A stretch of 64,000 nt of DNA, from positions 453,220-517,219 of the forward strand of contig NW_003314316.1 in the NCBI RefSeq assembly GCF_000143415.4, in the 5' to 3' direction. Of the stretch, positions 42,606 to 54,248 are shown piece after piece (the first letter of the stretch is position 1; each line of letters begins with the position of its first letter). Below the pieces are notes generated by a model, which did no database searches, was not told where the DNA came from, and worked only from the letters and a program-made list of their open reading frames with translations. Source of the DNA: Selaginella moellendorffii. Its lineage: Eukaryota > Streptophyta > Lycopodiopsida > Selaginellales > Selaginellaceae. A program made the position numbers and the translations under genes.

Positions 42606-43039
42606 GCTTGCTCAGTCTTGCATCATGACTTAGCGTCTTTCACTAGGTTATCACCTTGGACAGATAGAATTGAACATTCTGGGCAAATGTGTATGTAAAT
42701 CTTGTATTTTTTATTTTGGACTTTCCTGATGTCACTTTTAATTTTTATCTTGATGAGATCTCTCACCAGCGTAAAGTTAGTAATGCTGGCTACAAATCCT
42801 TGAAATTTTCTTCACAGATGCAAGATGGAGTTGTCTGTGATAATCTAGGTTATCTTGTGTTTTCGCTGGAACGAAGCAGCAAAGGTCAAATATCTAAAGC
42901 TCTTTACTCTGCTTAAAAAGCAAAAGAGTAAAGGGGTGCAAGCTTGCTTAGGACGTATTCTTTCTCTCTCTTTGATCTGCTTGTGATCAGCTGTGAATGG
43001 TGAACTACCCTTCCCACTCAGCTGAACCAGATGGTGAGC

Positions 43040-43290
43040 GCACTCCCTATGTCCTCTTGCTTTCAGTTCTATGCGCATATAGTTCAAGTGCCAGCCAACG
43101 ATTCTCAGGTATTGATGGATTAAAATACGATAACATGTACCAATGATTTTGCAAGAACCGCATCAAGAAAAATGAATCGACAACAACATTTCAAAACATG
43201 TCCAGGCCTCGTTTTTCCTGGTTGGCAACCGAACTTACGACTGTAAGCAATAGCATGACACTCATCTTGTTTGTACATAGATTAATAGCA
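43040..43290 (+). pseudogene. Plus-oriented dirigent fragments facing the intact gene
   Basis: TTCTATGCGCATATAGTTCAAGTGCCAGCCAACGATTCTCAGGTAT (43068-43115) is the reverse complement of 43698-43748. GGTTGGCAACCGAACTTACG..AGCATGACACTCATCTTG (43220-43272) is the reverse complement of 43805-43885, the intact gene's 5' UTR and start codon. Two shuffled pieces of a dirigent gene therefore lie head to head with the 3' end of the intact one. Confidence 0.7.
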
Positions 43291-43299
43291 TTGAAAAGT

Positions 43300-43827
43300 T
43301 TAAATGATACAAGTTTTCAAGCTGGCAAAGCATACTTTGTAGAGAAGAACGTTGTTAAGGCCATAGTTGTAAGTGCTGATGGTCGTGCTGGTGGCGTTTC
43401 CAGCAGCATCGCGAAAAATTCCCGTGCCACCTTTCACAACAGCAGTAACATCCACAACTCCATTAGTTCTAAACCCCTGGAAGTTAAAGTAGGCTCCGTC
43501 CAAATCATAAAACTTGAACTGACCCTTGCGAAAAGAGATCGATCCGTCTGACGCCGTGGAAACAAGCACTGCAAGTAGGACCCCAACTTGTCTCGAGCTG
43601 TACTCAGGTCCTTCAGTGAGTTTTGTCGAGAAAAGCAGGGGATAGCCAAAGGGATATGGAGGAAGGCGTTTGCATCCACTCCCTGGGATGCTCACAAGGT
43701 TTGATACCTGAGAATCGTTAGCTGGAACTCGAATTATATGCGCATAGAACACAAAGCAAGAGCATTTAGAATCTTCCCCACAGGCAGATCCAAGAGCTAG
43801 AAACAGCACAACCAAGATGAGTGTCAT
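43300..43827 (-). CDS. Dirigent-like protein, secreted
   Basis: Single exon of 175 aa. A signal peptide (MTLILVVLFLALGSACG) is followed by the dirigent beta-barrel pattern: FYAHIIRVPANDSQVSNLVS, LTEGPEYSSRQVGVLLAVLV, SDGSISFRKGQFKF, FNFQGFRTNGVVDVTAVVKG, GTGIFRDAAGNATSTT. Dirigent proteins guide stereoselective coupling of phenoxy radicals in the apoplast (lignans) or related cyclisations. The length matches the family. The product is not predictable. Fragmented relatives lie immediately on the 3' side. Confidence 0.85.
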   Translation of the reverse strand: MTLILVVLFLALGSACGEDSKCSCFVFYAHIIRVPANDSQVSNLVSIPGSGCKRLPPYPFGYPLLFSTKLTEGPEYSSRQVGVLLAVLVSTASDGSISFRKGQFKFYDLDGAYFNFQGFRTNGVVDVTAVVKGGTGIFRDAAGNATSTTISTYNYGLNNVLLYKVCFASLKTCII

Positions 43828-44379
43828 GTTATTATTGCCTCCCCAAAGCTTGATGAATTTGTGCTAAAGAAGCAAGTTCGGTTGCCAACCAACGTTGAAA
43901 AAAGTTGAAATGTTACTGTTGATTCTTTTTTATTGATGGATATATTTAGAATATACTTAATTATTTTAGAATATCTACCATCTAACGGTTGTTATTCATT
44001 TAGATTAATTTTGTATTTATAATTTATAAACATGTTTATAATAAACTTTCTTAAACCCTTTCTAGTATGTTCATTTTTATTCTATCATATAATGGTTGAT
44101 ATGCAATAAGATTAATCTTGTGTTTATAAATTACAAACATGCTTATAATTATAAACTTTATTTGGTTAATTGAATTAATAAGTAATAATAAAAGTAATAT
44201 TAAGCAAACAATTTGTTTTAATTATTATTATTAGTATTATGTAATATAATACTATTACCTTCGTGACAAAAACAAAAGGTTCAGGGTTTAAGAAGGAAAG
44301 AAAAGGGATATCACATTTTTGTTTGGAGCCCTAACCCGTGTAGGGTTTTTTCCTCAGCTGAGTTCTCTCGCCTCCGGGC
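43828..44379. repeat. AT-rich spacer with a degenerate ~105-bp tandem repeat
   Basis: GGTTGTTATTCATTTAGATTAATTTTGTATTTATAA.. (43988) recurs as GGTTGATATGCAATAAGATTAATCTTGTGTTTATAAA.. (44094), both followed by an ACAAACATG / TTATAATAAACTTT tract. Very low GC. It ends at the GC-rich 5' UTR of the importin gene. Confidence 0.5.
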
Positions 44380-47300
44380 ATGGCGGCCGATCTCAACGCC
44401 GTCTATACGCTCCTCCAGAAGGCGCTGAGCCCGGAAGAATCCATGCGCAAGTCGGCCGAGGCAAATCTCACGGCGCTTGAGAGTCTGCCGGGTTTTTGCT
44501 CGTGCCTGCTGGTATGTAAATAAATCCCTTCGATACCTTCCCTCTCCAGGGCTCTCATGGAAATTTCGCCTCCAGGAGATCATAGCGACGCGAGACTTGG
44601 ACGATCAGAGCGATGCGCGATGGCTGGCTTCGGTTTATTTCAAGAACAGCATCAATCGTTACTGGAGACATAGACGCGATGCGCCGTAAGTGGTTTGCGC
44701 AATGCGTCTTGGTTATTCTTCTTACGGAATTCTTTTTCCAGTGGGATTCCCGACGTAGAGAAACCATATCTACGTACGAAGCTCCTTGGCTTGATAAGGG
44801 AGGAGAATCAAAAGGCATGTCCTTGATAGTTTCTTTCTCACAAGCCATTTTTTGTTGACATTCTTTGGTGGATGCACAGGTTGCTGTTCAGCTCGCTGTG
44901 TTGATCGCAAAGATTGCTCGGATCGACTATCCTCGCGAATGGTATCTCGTAGAGCATTGGCCAAGTTTCACGCATTTTGGTTGCTGGCTGCATTGTCACT
45001 AGAGAAAGCGTTTCCAGGCTTGGTTTCATCTGTGGCTCATGGTTTGCAGGCAAGACTTGTTTCCAAATCTGCTACAGAACCTCCAGTCCTCGGACGTGCT
45101 TACTACTCTGAGAGTGTATATGGTTCTTTACCAGATATTGAAGGAGCTTTCTACAATGCGTCTCGCAGCACACCAACAGAACTTTCACACGGTATTAGCT
45201 CGTCCAGCAATTGACGCTGAATGCACCTATTTTAATAGCTTCTTGCAGATCACGTCTCAACTATTCGACTTCACTTGGCAGCACTGGTGTGCTGATACTC
45301 AGGCTATCGTTAATGAGTTTTCGGCCTTCCTTTCGAGTTCAGATAGATTTGTGTCGTCCACACAAACGTTGCCAATGATCCTCGAGAGATGGTTACTATG
45401 CGTAAAAGTTCTCGGTCGTATGCTAGTATTTGGTTTTCCTAGCGATTTGAACTCTGTACAGGTATGATTGTTCCTGCAGGTGATATTACTAGTCTGATGT
45501 TTTATTTTATTCATTCATGATAGGAAGTCCCACCCGTTAAGCAGGTTTGTCCAGCTATCTTACAAACGATTAAGTCGTTCCTACAGTACAGTAAGATATA
45601 CTTCAATGTGCAGGGTATACACTCACTCACCATTGTAACTTGCAGGAGCGGCATTTCCTGGCACACATCAATTGCATTCTTTTATGGAGAAGGCACTATT
45701 AAAACTTATGAAAGTTCTGGTTACGGTTCAAAATCATCATCCATTCTCGTTCAGCAGCGAGCTTGTTCTTCCTCCAGTCCTCAACTTCGCCTGCGACCAG
45801 ATAACGGAGCAGAAGTGGGACACTGATTTGTTCGAGCCTTTCTTAATGCGATGCATGCATTGCGTTCAACAAGTATTGCAATGTAAAGCGTATAGGCCAA
45901 GTAAAACAGGGCGAGTTCTTGGTGAGATCTCTTTAACAAGAGACGAGACCAAAGCCAAGCTAGCTAGACAGGCTGAACAGCTACTGAGCTCGTTACTGGA
46001 CAAGAAACGCGTGTTGCTGCTATGTGAGACGCTCTTGAGAAGGTTTGCTCTAGAAACACAGCTTCAGTATTCTGACCGTATGCTCTCTATAACCCAGGTA
46101 CCTTGTCTATACGTCCAAAGATTTGGAAGACTGGGCACAGGATCCAGAAGGATTTCATCACGAGCAATCTCTAGTGCAATATCATGACAAACTTCGACCC
46201 TGTGCGGAGGCGCTCTACATTGGATTATTTGAAAATCATCGTGAGGTAGGCTGGCGACGTAAATAGGTACTATGTTCTTGTCGGATCATGTTTTTTGTTA
46301 CAGGTTCTTACACCTTATGTTGTTGAAGTGCTTCAACAAGTATCACAAGATTGCCCGCCACCAGAACCAGATGCAATTGTGCAGTTAAGCCCGGCTTTGC
46401 TTACTAAAGAAGCTGTTTATGCTGGGATTGGTCTTGCATATTATGACCTCCATGACTACATTGACTTCAAGCTTTGGTATGGTCTTTTGTAACTCACGAT
46501 TTCAGTATAACCGCAAAAGACTCTGTTTAATCAGGTACGAAGGGGCTTTGGTCAAGGAGTTGAGGAATCTTCATCCCAACAACCGATTACTTCGCAGAAG
46601 AATAGCTTGGCTTGTCGGGCAATGGGTCAGTAAGGTATGTAATGGTTGAAATCCTCGGATTCCTAGCTGACTTTAAGATTCCTCAGATCGATAAGGATTT
46701 GAGGAGGCCGATTTACGTTTCGCTTTTAAGATTACTTGGCGATGGTGATCTTGCTGTCCAGGTATGTATTCGGCTTGTTTAGTACATACTTGTAAGACCA
46801 CCCGTGCAGCTAGCTGCTTGCCATTCCTTGCAAACTCTGATTGATGATGTCCACTTCTATGAAGAAGAGTTTGTGGAGTTCGTTTCTCCATGCTTGGAGC
46901 TTCTTTTCGTGTTTATGAAAAATGCTCAGGAGCTGGACTCGAAGGTTAGTGTTCTTTATTTCTATATTGTCGTTACTTCTTTTGCGTTGTGCAGCTGCAA
47001 GTATTCAGCTTGGTCACGCTTATCATTGAACGCCTTGGGGAGAAAGTCGTGCCATGCACGGAGAAGATTATGATATTTCTACCTCAAGTACGAGAATTTT
47101 CTCTTCTTTTGTTTTTAATGGATTTTTTTTTTCGGTGCAGGTTTGGCAGAACTCTGAGGGACAAAGTCTCTTGAAGATTCAAGTGGTTTTGGCCTTGCAA
47201 CGGCTTGTTGCAGCCCTCGGTTCACAGTCACCGTGCTGCTATACTCTACTCGTTCCCATCCTACAGCATGTGACTGACGTCAATCAGCCTGATGAGCTCA

Positions 47301-48651
47301 ACATACTAGAAGATGGCTTGCAGGTAGCCAGTTTCTATTAACTTGAATTTATCGCTAATTTCGTCTATAGCTGTGGAGCACAACTCTTAGACATGCTCCA
47401 GTTATGATCCCTGAGCTCCTGGTTTTCTTCCCTCACCTGGTGTCCGCATTGGAAAGAAGCATCGACCATTTAGAGGTACTTGCAACAAAAAAAAATTGTT
47501 TTCTTTTTCATTGGTATAAATGTTTGGCGCAGGTCTCTATGGGGATCGTTGAAAGCTACGTTCTTCTCGGTGGCGCAGAATTTCTAAGTCGTCATGGTGC
47601 TGGTGTAGCCAGCATCTTCAAGATGGTGATTGGTCATGTTAAAGAAAAAGGAACAATTCGCGCGTTATCGGTTCTAGATACGCTGATTCAGGTACTTTAC
47701 ACCTCATTTTGGATCGCGCTGCCCTTACTACGTGTTTCTCTCGTGCAGTGTTTTCCTGTGGATGCACCGCCGCTGTTGGAAGAGACCTTGCAGGTAGAGT
47801 GTGAGATCAGAATCGGGCTTTGGAGTAACGCTCTTTTGTTTGTGTCGGCAGTCGCTCTTCGTGATTGTGATTAATGGCCGGGATGAAAGTGATGCTGTGA
47901 GGGCAATGGCGGGAGCTATTTTGGCACGAGTTCTCGTTCAAAACAGTAATTTTTTTGCACATTTGAGTGAGCAGCCATCTCTGTCGCTCAAGTTGCAACA
48001 ATCAGGAGTGTCTCTCAGCGCAAGTCCGGTGGTGCTATTTTTCGATTCCTGGCTAGAAAAGGTCGATGTCTGGGGTGACTTTAAATTTCCATAGCCTCAT
48101 GACTCGTATGGCAGGTCGATTCCTTGACAACTGCGTCAAAACGAAAGGTGTGCGGGCTTGCGCTTTGCATTTGGTTGACGTCCCGGGAGCCGCTTATACT
48201 CGACAGACTGGAGCAAATATTGGGGTGAGGTTTCTGGCTTTGTATTCTCTCTGTGTTTATGGGATTGTTTCCAGAGTGTGCACAAGCATTCTCGAAGATG
48301 AGAAGAGCGGAGTTGCAACAGGCAGGTCAGGATATCTTTGCGTGCGTTGTTTTGTCCACTCACCGCCATCTCCTTCCTACAGTGGTGATTACAACTGGCA
48401 AAACACAGAAGACGGGAGCGAGTCTTTCAGGAAGCAACAGGTGTGGTTGTGGTTTCCATTCTCTAACTCATTGTAACTTGTGATGAAATTCCTTCCAGAT
48501 TATCAACTCGGATCCTGTGAACAATCTCTCGCTCGCTCCCTTGCTCAAGGAGCAGCTGCGGACTTGTGCCAGCCTCCACGGCGAGGCGGCATTCAACGTT
48601 GCTCTGTCGAGATTACACCCCAGGCTGATCACGCAACTACAGCAGCTATGA
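44380..48651 (+). CDS. IPO11: Importin-beta family karyopherin, importin-11-like
   Basis: A long gene of many small exons. Verified parts: exon 1 44380-44511 (MAADLNAVYTLLQKALSPEE.., ending GFCSCLL), exon 2 44576-44685 (EIIATRDLDDQSDARWLASV, YFKNSINRYWRHRRDAP), then ..IREENQKVAVQLAVLIAKIARIDYPREW. The intron after REW skips to QDLFPNLLQNLQSSDVLTTL. The importin-beta N-terminal layout (helical HEAT repeats, RYW and IARIDYPREWP motif) is as in plant importin-11 homologues. The last exon encodes INSDPVNNLSLAPLLKEQLR and ends LITQLQQL at 48649-48651. Role in the family: nuclear import of ribosomal and ubiquitin-conjugating cargo in a Ran-dependent way. No frame break was noticed, but not every junction was checked; expected length is about 1000 aa. 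Confidence 0.85.
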
Positions 48652-49000
48652 CGGCGATCTCAAATCTCTGGGTGCTCGGTTCTCAAGGACACGCTGTAAA
48701 AAAATGCGAGCTAGGTGACAAGTTTTTTTTCTCGGGTTTCAAGTAAGTCCATCGTCTATGTACTTCGCTTACCTTTGTGTGCAGGATTTTACTGAGCAAG
48801 GCGGGGGGGTAAAAATAAGCCATAAAAAGAAAAAACGAATTTTGTGTCGCGTGTTTCGTGTGATGGTCCAAAATGGGATCATAATAATCGTGTAAAAAAA
48901 TTCAAATTTGTTTTGTTTTAAATATCTAACTTTGTGTATAAATTTATAAACGCTGATTACTTTAGATTAAACTCAGTTTTAATAGCGAAAAGTCACTTTT
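48652..49000. other. AT-rich spacer between convergent genes
   Basis: Contains the 3' UTR of the importin gene and, from 48840, AT-rich sequence. A GC-richer first part (to about 48780) holds no recognised gene. Confidence 0.4.
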
Positions 49001-49429
49001 TTAAGAGAAGAAGGTAGAACAGATCATACCACGCGCCCTTTCCTTGCCAAGCAGTCCGACTTTCTCGAGCGTGGCATCCAAGAGCTTGATATCCTTGTCT
49101 TTAACTTGGAAATTTGCAATGGGCACCACTTCATAGCCCGATATGTGCTGTCCACACCTCTCGACACATATGTAGATGTGATTTTCCCAATCGTTCCCGG
49201 AGCAACAGTCCACCGAGTCCAACACTTCAAAGCTCTTGCCCAGGTAAAAAGCCACAGCCTCTGTGAAACCCATTTGGCCCACAGCCTCATCAAACGACAG
49301 ATCTTTCTTCGCTTTCTTCTTGCCGCTGGAATCCTCTCTTTTGGGATACTTCTGCCTCAGTGCTTCTTCCACCACGTCCCTTGAAAAGGTGCAGCCGTAA
49401 AACACAAACCCGCTCGCATCAACACCCAT
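49001..49429 (-). CDS. Uncharacterised 142-aa protein
   Basis: An ATG frame starting MGVDASGFVFYGCTFSRDVV, with a Lys-rich patch (REDSSGKKKAKK), then FDEAVGQMGFTEAVAFYLGK, a Cys-containing part (VDCCSGNDWENHIYICVERC) and a polar C-terminus. It looks like a folded alpha/beta protein but no family was recognised. It lies 90 bp downstream of the CHL1 helicase on the same strand. The last residues may be intronic (GCGTG/GTATGA resembles a donor), so the C-terminus is uncertain. Confidence 0.55.
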   Translation of the reverse strand: MGVDASGFVFYGCTFSRDVVEEALRQKYPKREDSSGKKKAKKDLSFDEAVGQMGFTEAVAFYLGKSFEVLDSVDCCSGNDWENHIYICVERCGQHISGYEVVPIANFQVKDKDIKLLDATLEKVGLLGKERARGMICSTFFS

Positions 49430-49519
49430 GATGGAACCTAAGAGAGAAAAAAAAAGGAACTTGGATACCTTAAATAAGAGCGAGTAGTACCTCTTAAGCT
49501 TGTGACAAAACTATTGGTT

Positions 49520-52469
49520 TCATCTGTGATTGTGCTTGAAGAACCGATGCAAAAGCCTGTGAGCCTCTCCAAATCCTCCTCTCACCACCACAAGGTGCTC
49601 TTTGATCCATTCCGGGAGCTTTGCTGCCGGCCCTCCCGTGGTTACGTAGCGTCCATCCAGCAAAAGTATGGCAGCGTAGTCTTTTGCATGCCTGATTGCT
49701 CGTCCTGTTTGTCACGCTCATTAGATCCCGCGAGAGGGAGTAGCGAGACGTCTTACCAATGGATTGGTTCACGGCCTTGATGCACAGGTTTTCGTAGTAG
49801 TCCCTGCCTCTGTGGCCACACTGCTGGAGCGTGAAGCCTGTTCGCTGCTGAGACGGGGGCGAAGAGGATTCTTTCCTGTTCTTGGTGTTGTTTAGCTCGT
49901 CGATGTACTTGATCTTCTCGAGGAGTTCCGGATCTCTTGAGCTTGGATACGGTAGCCCGACCATCACCACGCACCGTCCCATTCCATCGCTGAAGTTGAT
50001 GCCTTCGGACATCTTGCCACCCACGACTGACAGTAGCAAAGCACCACCACCTGTTGTTATGCTTGTCTTGTATTCCTGTAAAACTGCCTCCACTGCGGAC
50101 GCGTTTCGTGGCTCCCGGAAGATATTTTTCTTTTTGAGAATCGAGGAGAGGATGCCGCTCTTGTCCCAGCACTTGTGTACTTGAGACTCGTACTCGAACG
50201 ACGGGAAGAAAACAACGATTCCTTCGGGTACAATGACGGATATGTTTATCAATAGGCGTCCGAGCTCTTCAATCTGGAAGAAAGGTGTTGAGATGAAAGC
50301 AAAACGAGAGTAAGCAAAGGAGAGAAGTAACCATTTGTGGCGAGCTGCGAGACTGGTACGTGAAATCGAATGTCTTTCCTGACGGACCTTTAGCTATCGC
50401 CAAGGGCAGGATACTTTCTCCGGGAACAATATGTCCACACGAAAAGAAGTGCAAGCTTTCGTCTGGCACTTGAAAGAGCAAACGATCACGCAACTCGGCA
50501 ACGGGTTGAAGAGTTCCTCCGGCCAGAATAACTGTTCGTGCCTGCTGGACAACCTGAAACAAGCACTTAAGCTAAGAAGATTGAGATGTAGACGTACCTC
50601 AGAGAAATGTTTTGCTGCATCCAGCATAAGAAACTTAAACATGCACTCCCCATCCGAGCTTTCAACGATCAAAACGCGGCCATCACTTTGAGCCGTCGTC
50701 AGTGACACTAAGAAAGCAGCAAGAGGATGAAACCCGGCTGTGCTACTGGGCGTAAGCTCGTTTTGTTGCGAGAGATACTTGTCTCCATAGCCACTCACCT
50801 GAGACGAGAGAAACAGATTAAAATGGACACATCGCGAAACAACAACATAAAAAAAGCACCTTGTTGACGATGTTGCTCTCTTTGATATACCGACATAGCT
50901 TGAATAGATTGATGTTGTCAATCCCAAGGGAGAACACAAAGTCATTGATCGTTGTGATCGCTGCTGGAGTTTGAACATCTTGCACCCCTGGTTCTTTCTC
51001 TCGAGACCCGACTGACATTAAGCGTTCAAGGAGAGCCTGAACGAGGACAAGCAGCGTCTGAATATAGCGACGATTTGCGGGTGCCAGTCGAGTTCTAAAC
51101 CTTGAGAGATACTCTGATAGCTGCGAGCTGACTTGCCTAAGCTGCACACCACGACCATTTTCTTAGCAGGCTCCACAAGAAGTAATCCAGCATTTTCCGA
51201 TATAGAACCTGGAGTGTCGAGAGTTGAGAGCTGTAGGTGTTCGTGACGGTGTCTACCAGGTTGTGTGCCTCGTCGAAGATGACCACCGAGTCCTTCAAGT
51301 TGATTCCCAGTGACTCGCGAGTGGCAGCGTGAAGGAGGGACTGATACGGTAGCACCACGACTTGAGCCATCGGAAGTGAATTCCGAGAGCCATAATAGGG
51401 ACAGCTTCCAAGCTTCTGGCCGAGATGCACCAAGTCTTCAATGTCCATAGGCTGGGAAGCCACCACTGCTTCCTTGAATTGCTTTCGCTGACGCTGCTTC
51501 TTAAGAAAAGGACATGCCGAGGTTTTCGACTTGATCATTCTTTGGTCATCCACCTGAAAGAAGTTGTGATGAGAAACAAAGGAAGGAGAGTTCCGTGTAG
51601 ATACCTTTTGGCTCGACGACTTCTTTTTCTTTTGAAGATCTAGGCAGCGGTCATTGATCCTGGAAGCACTCCCTAGCTTGAGTACGTCTACGCAAGCCAG
51701 CCCCACGTCAAGAGCCAGCTAAAGAGAACCAGCCAAACCTTGGTTGACGCACAGAGTTTTTCGCGATCCGAGAGCGACGGTCTTCAAGGAGGTAGAAAAA
51801 CTCGTTCGTTTCAGCTCTCTGATAAACTGGGAGAGCTGCGAGTGTGTCCGGCTGCAAAAGAAGATTTTAAGCGGCACCGCTTCTACTTCGTCACCCTCTT
51901 CGTCTTCGTCACTGTCACTAGAATCGCTATAAGCACCACCTGGCTTTCGTTTCATGGTGGTGATACCACCACCGTCACTGCTGTAGTCTTCCAGCAAAAA
52001 CTCCTCATCGTCTTCGTCTTCCACAGCAGCCTGTAAAGATTTCGATTTCCTGTGTGAATCTCTCTGCCTTCTCTGCGGGGAAGAATCGTCCGGAGTGCCA
52101 AAGAAATCACCGCATTTCTTCTTCACCACTTTTGCCTTCGTGTCTACCGGCTTGTCTCGCTTTGTTGAGAATTCTTTCATCCACTCCGGCTCATCAGAAT
52201 CCTTGTCATCTCCTCCTCTGCTTGAATCACTACCTCTATCCTCCAGCCACTGGAGCACGCTGCAAATGAGGCTCAGAGTCTTCCCAGTCCCTGCGGCAAG
52301 AGACCTCTCCTCGCATTCGTTCCCCAAGCAGCAAAAGGAAGCCATTACCTGTAGGACTCTCGACGATCGCGACGCCGCCTTTCTCCAATGCGCCATAGAC
52401 CGCTCGCATCAGCTGGAGCTGGATCGCGTATGGCTGGAAGGGGAATGCCGGGAATTCTTCCCTCGCCAT
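49520..52469 (-). CDS. CHL1: CHL1/DDX11-type iron-sulfur DNA helicase (XPD superfamily)
   Basis: Starts at 52469 ([20 protein letters not shown]), with the Q-like FPFxPY motif and Walker A split by an intron (VAIVESPTG / [15 protein letters not shown]). A CHL1-specific acidic insertion ([24 protein letters not shown]) precedes [20 protein letters not shown]. Fe-S-cluster cysteines occur around GLACVD, RCLDL, ACPFLKK and GSCPYYG, then DEAH box [14 protein letters not shown]-terminal motifs are SPTG-less [19 protein letters not shown] and [20 protein letters not shown] ending at 49520. In this family the helicase acts in sister-chromatid cohesion and replication-fork repair. About ten exons; frames join at those checked. 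Two partial copies lie at 40.4 and 42.1 kb. Confidence 0.9.
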
Positions 52470-52619
52470 GGGAGCAAAAACCCTAGTTGGGTTTAAGAAA
52501 AAAAAGTTGACTTGACTGCAACGATTGACCCCATTTCATTTTCTGGATCATGAGTCGGAGAATATTCCTTCTTGGATAAACCCTAAAAATAGTCAAATGG
52601 TTGACTGGCCCTCGTTGAC

Positions 52620-53475
52620 TTAACTCCGTTCGCTTAAACCATGTCTAATGAGGCATTTTTTTGTTTCTTGCAAGGCACTACCACAAAGACAAGAGATACG
52701 TCAAGAGCAGAGAAAAAGAGAAGAAAGAGAAGAAAGAACAAGGATTACCTTCCAGCTCGAAGAACTTTAAAACTGGCTTCTGCCGTGAGGTCCACTATTG
52801 TCGATCCCGCTCGGCCAGCCGAGAGCTCCCCGGCATCGAAAACCGCGGCGCACTGGGGCCACAAGTGCTCGAATTCCTCCACGCAGATGCTGCTGGGCTT
52901 GCTGCTCGTGTTGGCGCTGGTGAGAGCGAGCGCTCCGTCGAAAGCTCTCGCAACCGAGCGTATGAAATCGCTGTCTGGAATCCGGATGCCAATGCTCAGC
53001 AATCCAGGATTCAGCGATTTCTCAAGCTCGCTCTTGTCACCTGTGATCAAAATCTATAAGTTTCTATCATCTCTCGCGCTAAAAGAGAGAGTTTGCTCTC
53101 GCCCACCTCGATTCAAGACGAGAGTCACGGGCCCCGGGAGCAAATCGTGCAGGAGAGCGTCTGGAAGATGATCGATTCGAGCGTATCTCTTCAAGTCGGG
53201 GACGTCGGCCACGCACACGGCCAGGGGACTGCCGGCATTGCGGCCCTTAATCTCGTAAATCCTCTCCAGGGCCACTCTAGAGCTGGAATTCGAGATGAAG
53301 AAAATGGAGGGAAATTCTTTACGAGAGAGAGGATTAGTTACCACGCATCCGCCGCCAGGCCATAGAGTGTATCGGTTGGGACGGAGATGACATCGCCATG
53401 GCGGAGCGCAGCTATGGCGTGCCTCACATTCTCCTGGGTCGCCGCCCAAATCTTCTCCGACACAAAGCTCCCCAT
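52620..53475 (-). CDS. YRDC: YrdC/Sua5 threonylcarbamoyl-AMP synthase
   Basis: Four exons (53475-53342, 53282-53107, 53040-52749 and 52677-52620) encode 219 aa. The protein begins MGSFVSEKIWAATQENVRHA and continues with VISVPTDTLYGLAADACSRV and ALERIYEIKGRNAGSPLAVC (the KGR..PL substrate-binding motif). Later come LLPGPVTLVLNRG, GIRIPDSDFIRSVARAFDGA, LALTSANTSSKPSSI and the C-terminal LRAGSALQETKK. The enzyme makes the threonylcarbamoyl-AMP used for t6A37 modification of ANN-decoding tRNAs. The last short exon was found by frame: without it the protein would stop after LRAGR. It lies 150 bp upstream of CHL1 on the same strand. Confidence 0.92.
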
Positions 53476-54248
53476 TCACAACACACGTAAGCCCTAAAAT
53501 TTCTAAAATGGGTTTAAAGCGACTGAGGTAATGAAAGGAGATTTTCTCAATTATCTTGAGAAAATTGATAATATTTTCAAGGGTTTATCTCAAGGTGATA
53601 AAACTTGCAAGAAGCAAGAAAAAATTACTTGTTTTAGCAGCTTAGCGTTTGTTCTCTATTGTGTATGTCTTAAAGTGTAGAGCGAATCAAACATTCTAGA
53701 AAAACATTGGAGCTCTTCTACAAAAGAGGCTTTGGTCGCTGTCTTTGTTTTTGTTGGTAGAGTATCGAAATTCAGCTGGAGAGGTTAGCAATCGTACTTT
53801 TCCTGATAGATCATGAACAAGAGAAGGCTTTTTGCCTTGTTTTTAATCGACCGGCAATCTTCAATGCTTTCAGGTTGAATTATGGAATTTTCACCCCCAA
53901 ATCAGCGTATGTAGTCATTCCCGAGCGCTTTGATTTCTCTTCATCTTCGGTGATTTTCTTAGTCTTCTTTCCAAAAGAAGATGTGACTGGAAGACAACGA
54001 GTTCCTAAATTGGAAAAGTCTGAATAATAATTGGTGTATTCTCAGAATTTTTACGATTTAAAAATGGATTCATCGAGCCGACTCCAACAAAAAAAGTCCC
54101 TGGATTTGTTCTTGAGTAGTGGCAAGTCTTACTGAAGACACGTCAAGAGCGAGAAAAAGGCGCCATATAAAGTTAAAACCAATACTGACCGTTGGTAGCA
54201 AGTTTAAACCGTGGCCGTCGATGCTAGGGCACCGATTTAAATTCTTTC
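53476..54248. other. Intergenic region between YRDC and lipin genes
   Basis: Mostly AT-rich, with a short self-similar patch (TATCTTGAGAAAATTGATAATATTTTCAAG near 53553-53580, imperfectly palindromic). ACACGTCAAGAGCGAGAAAAAGG (54138) resembles TACGTCAAGAGCAGAGAAAAAGAG in the last YRDC intron (52694), a small unexplained repeat. No gene seen. Confidence 0.4.
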
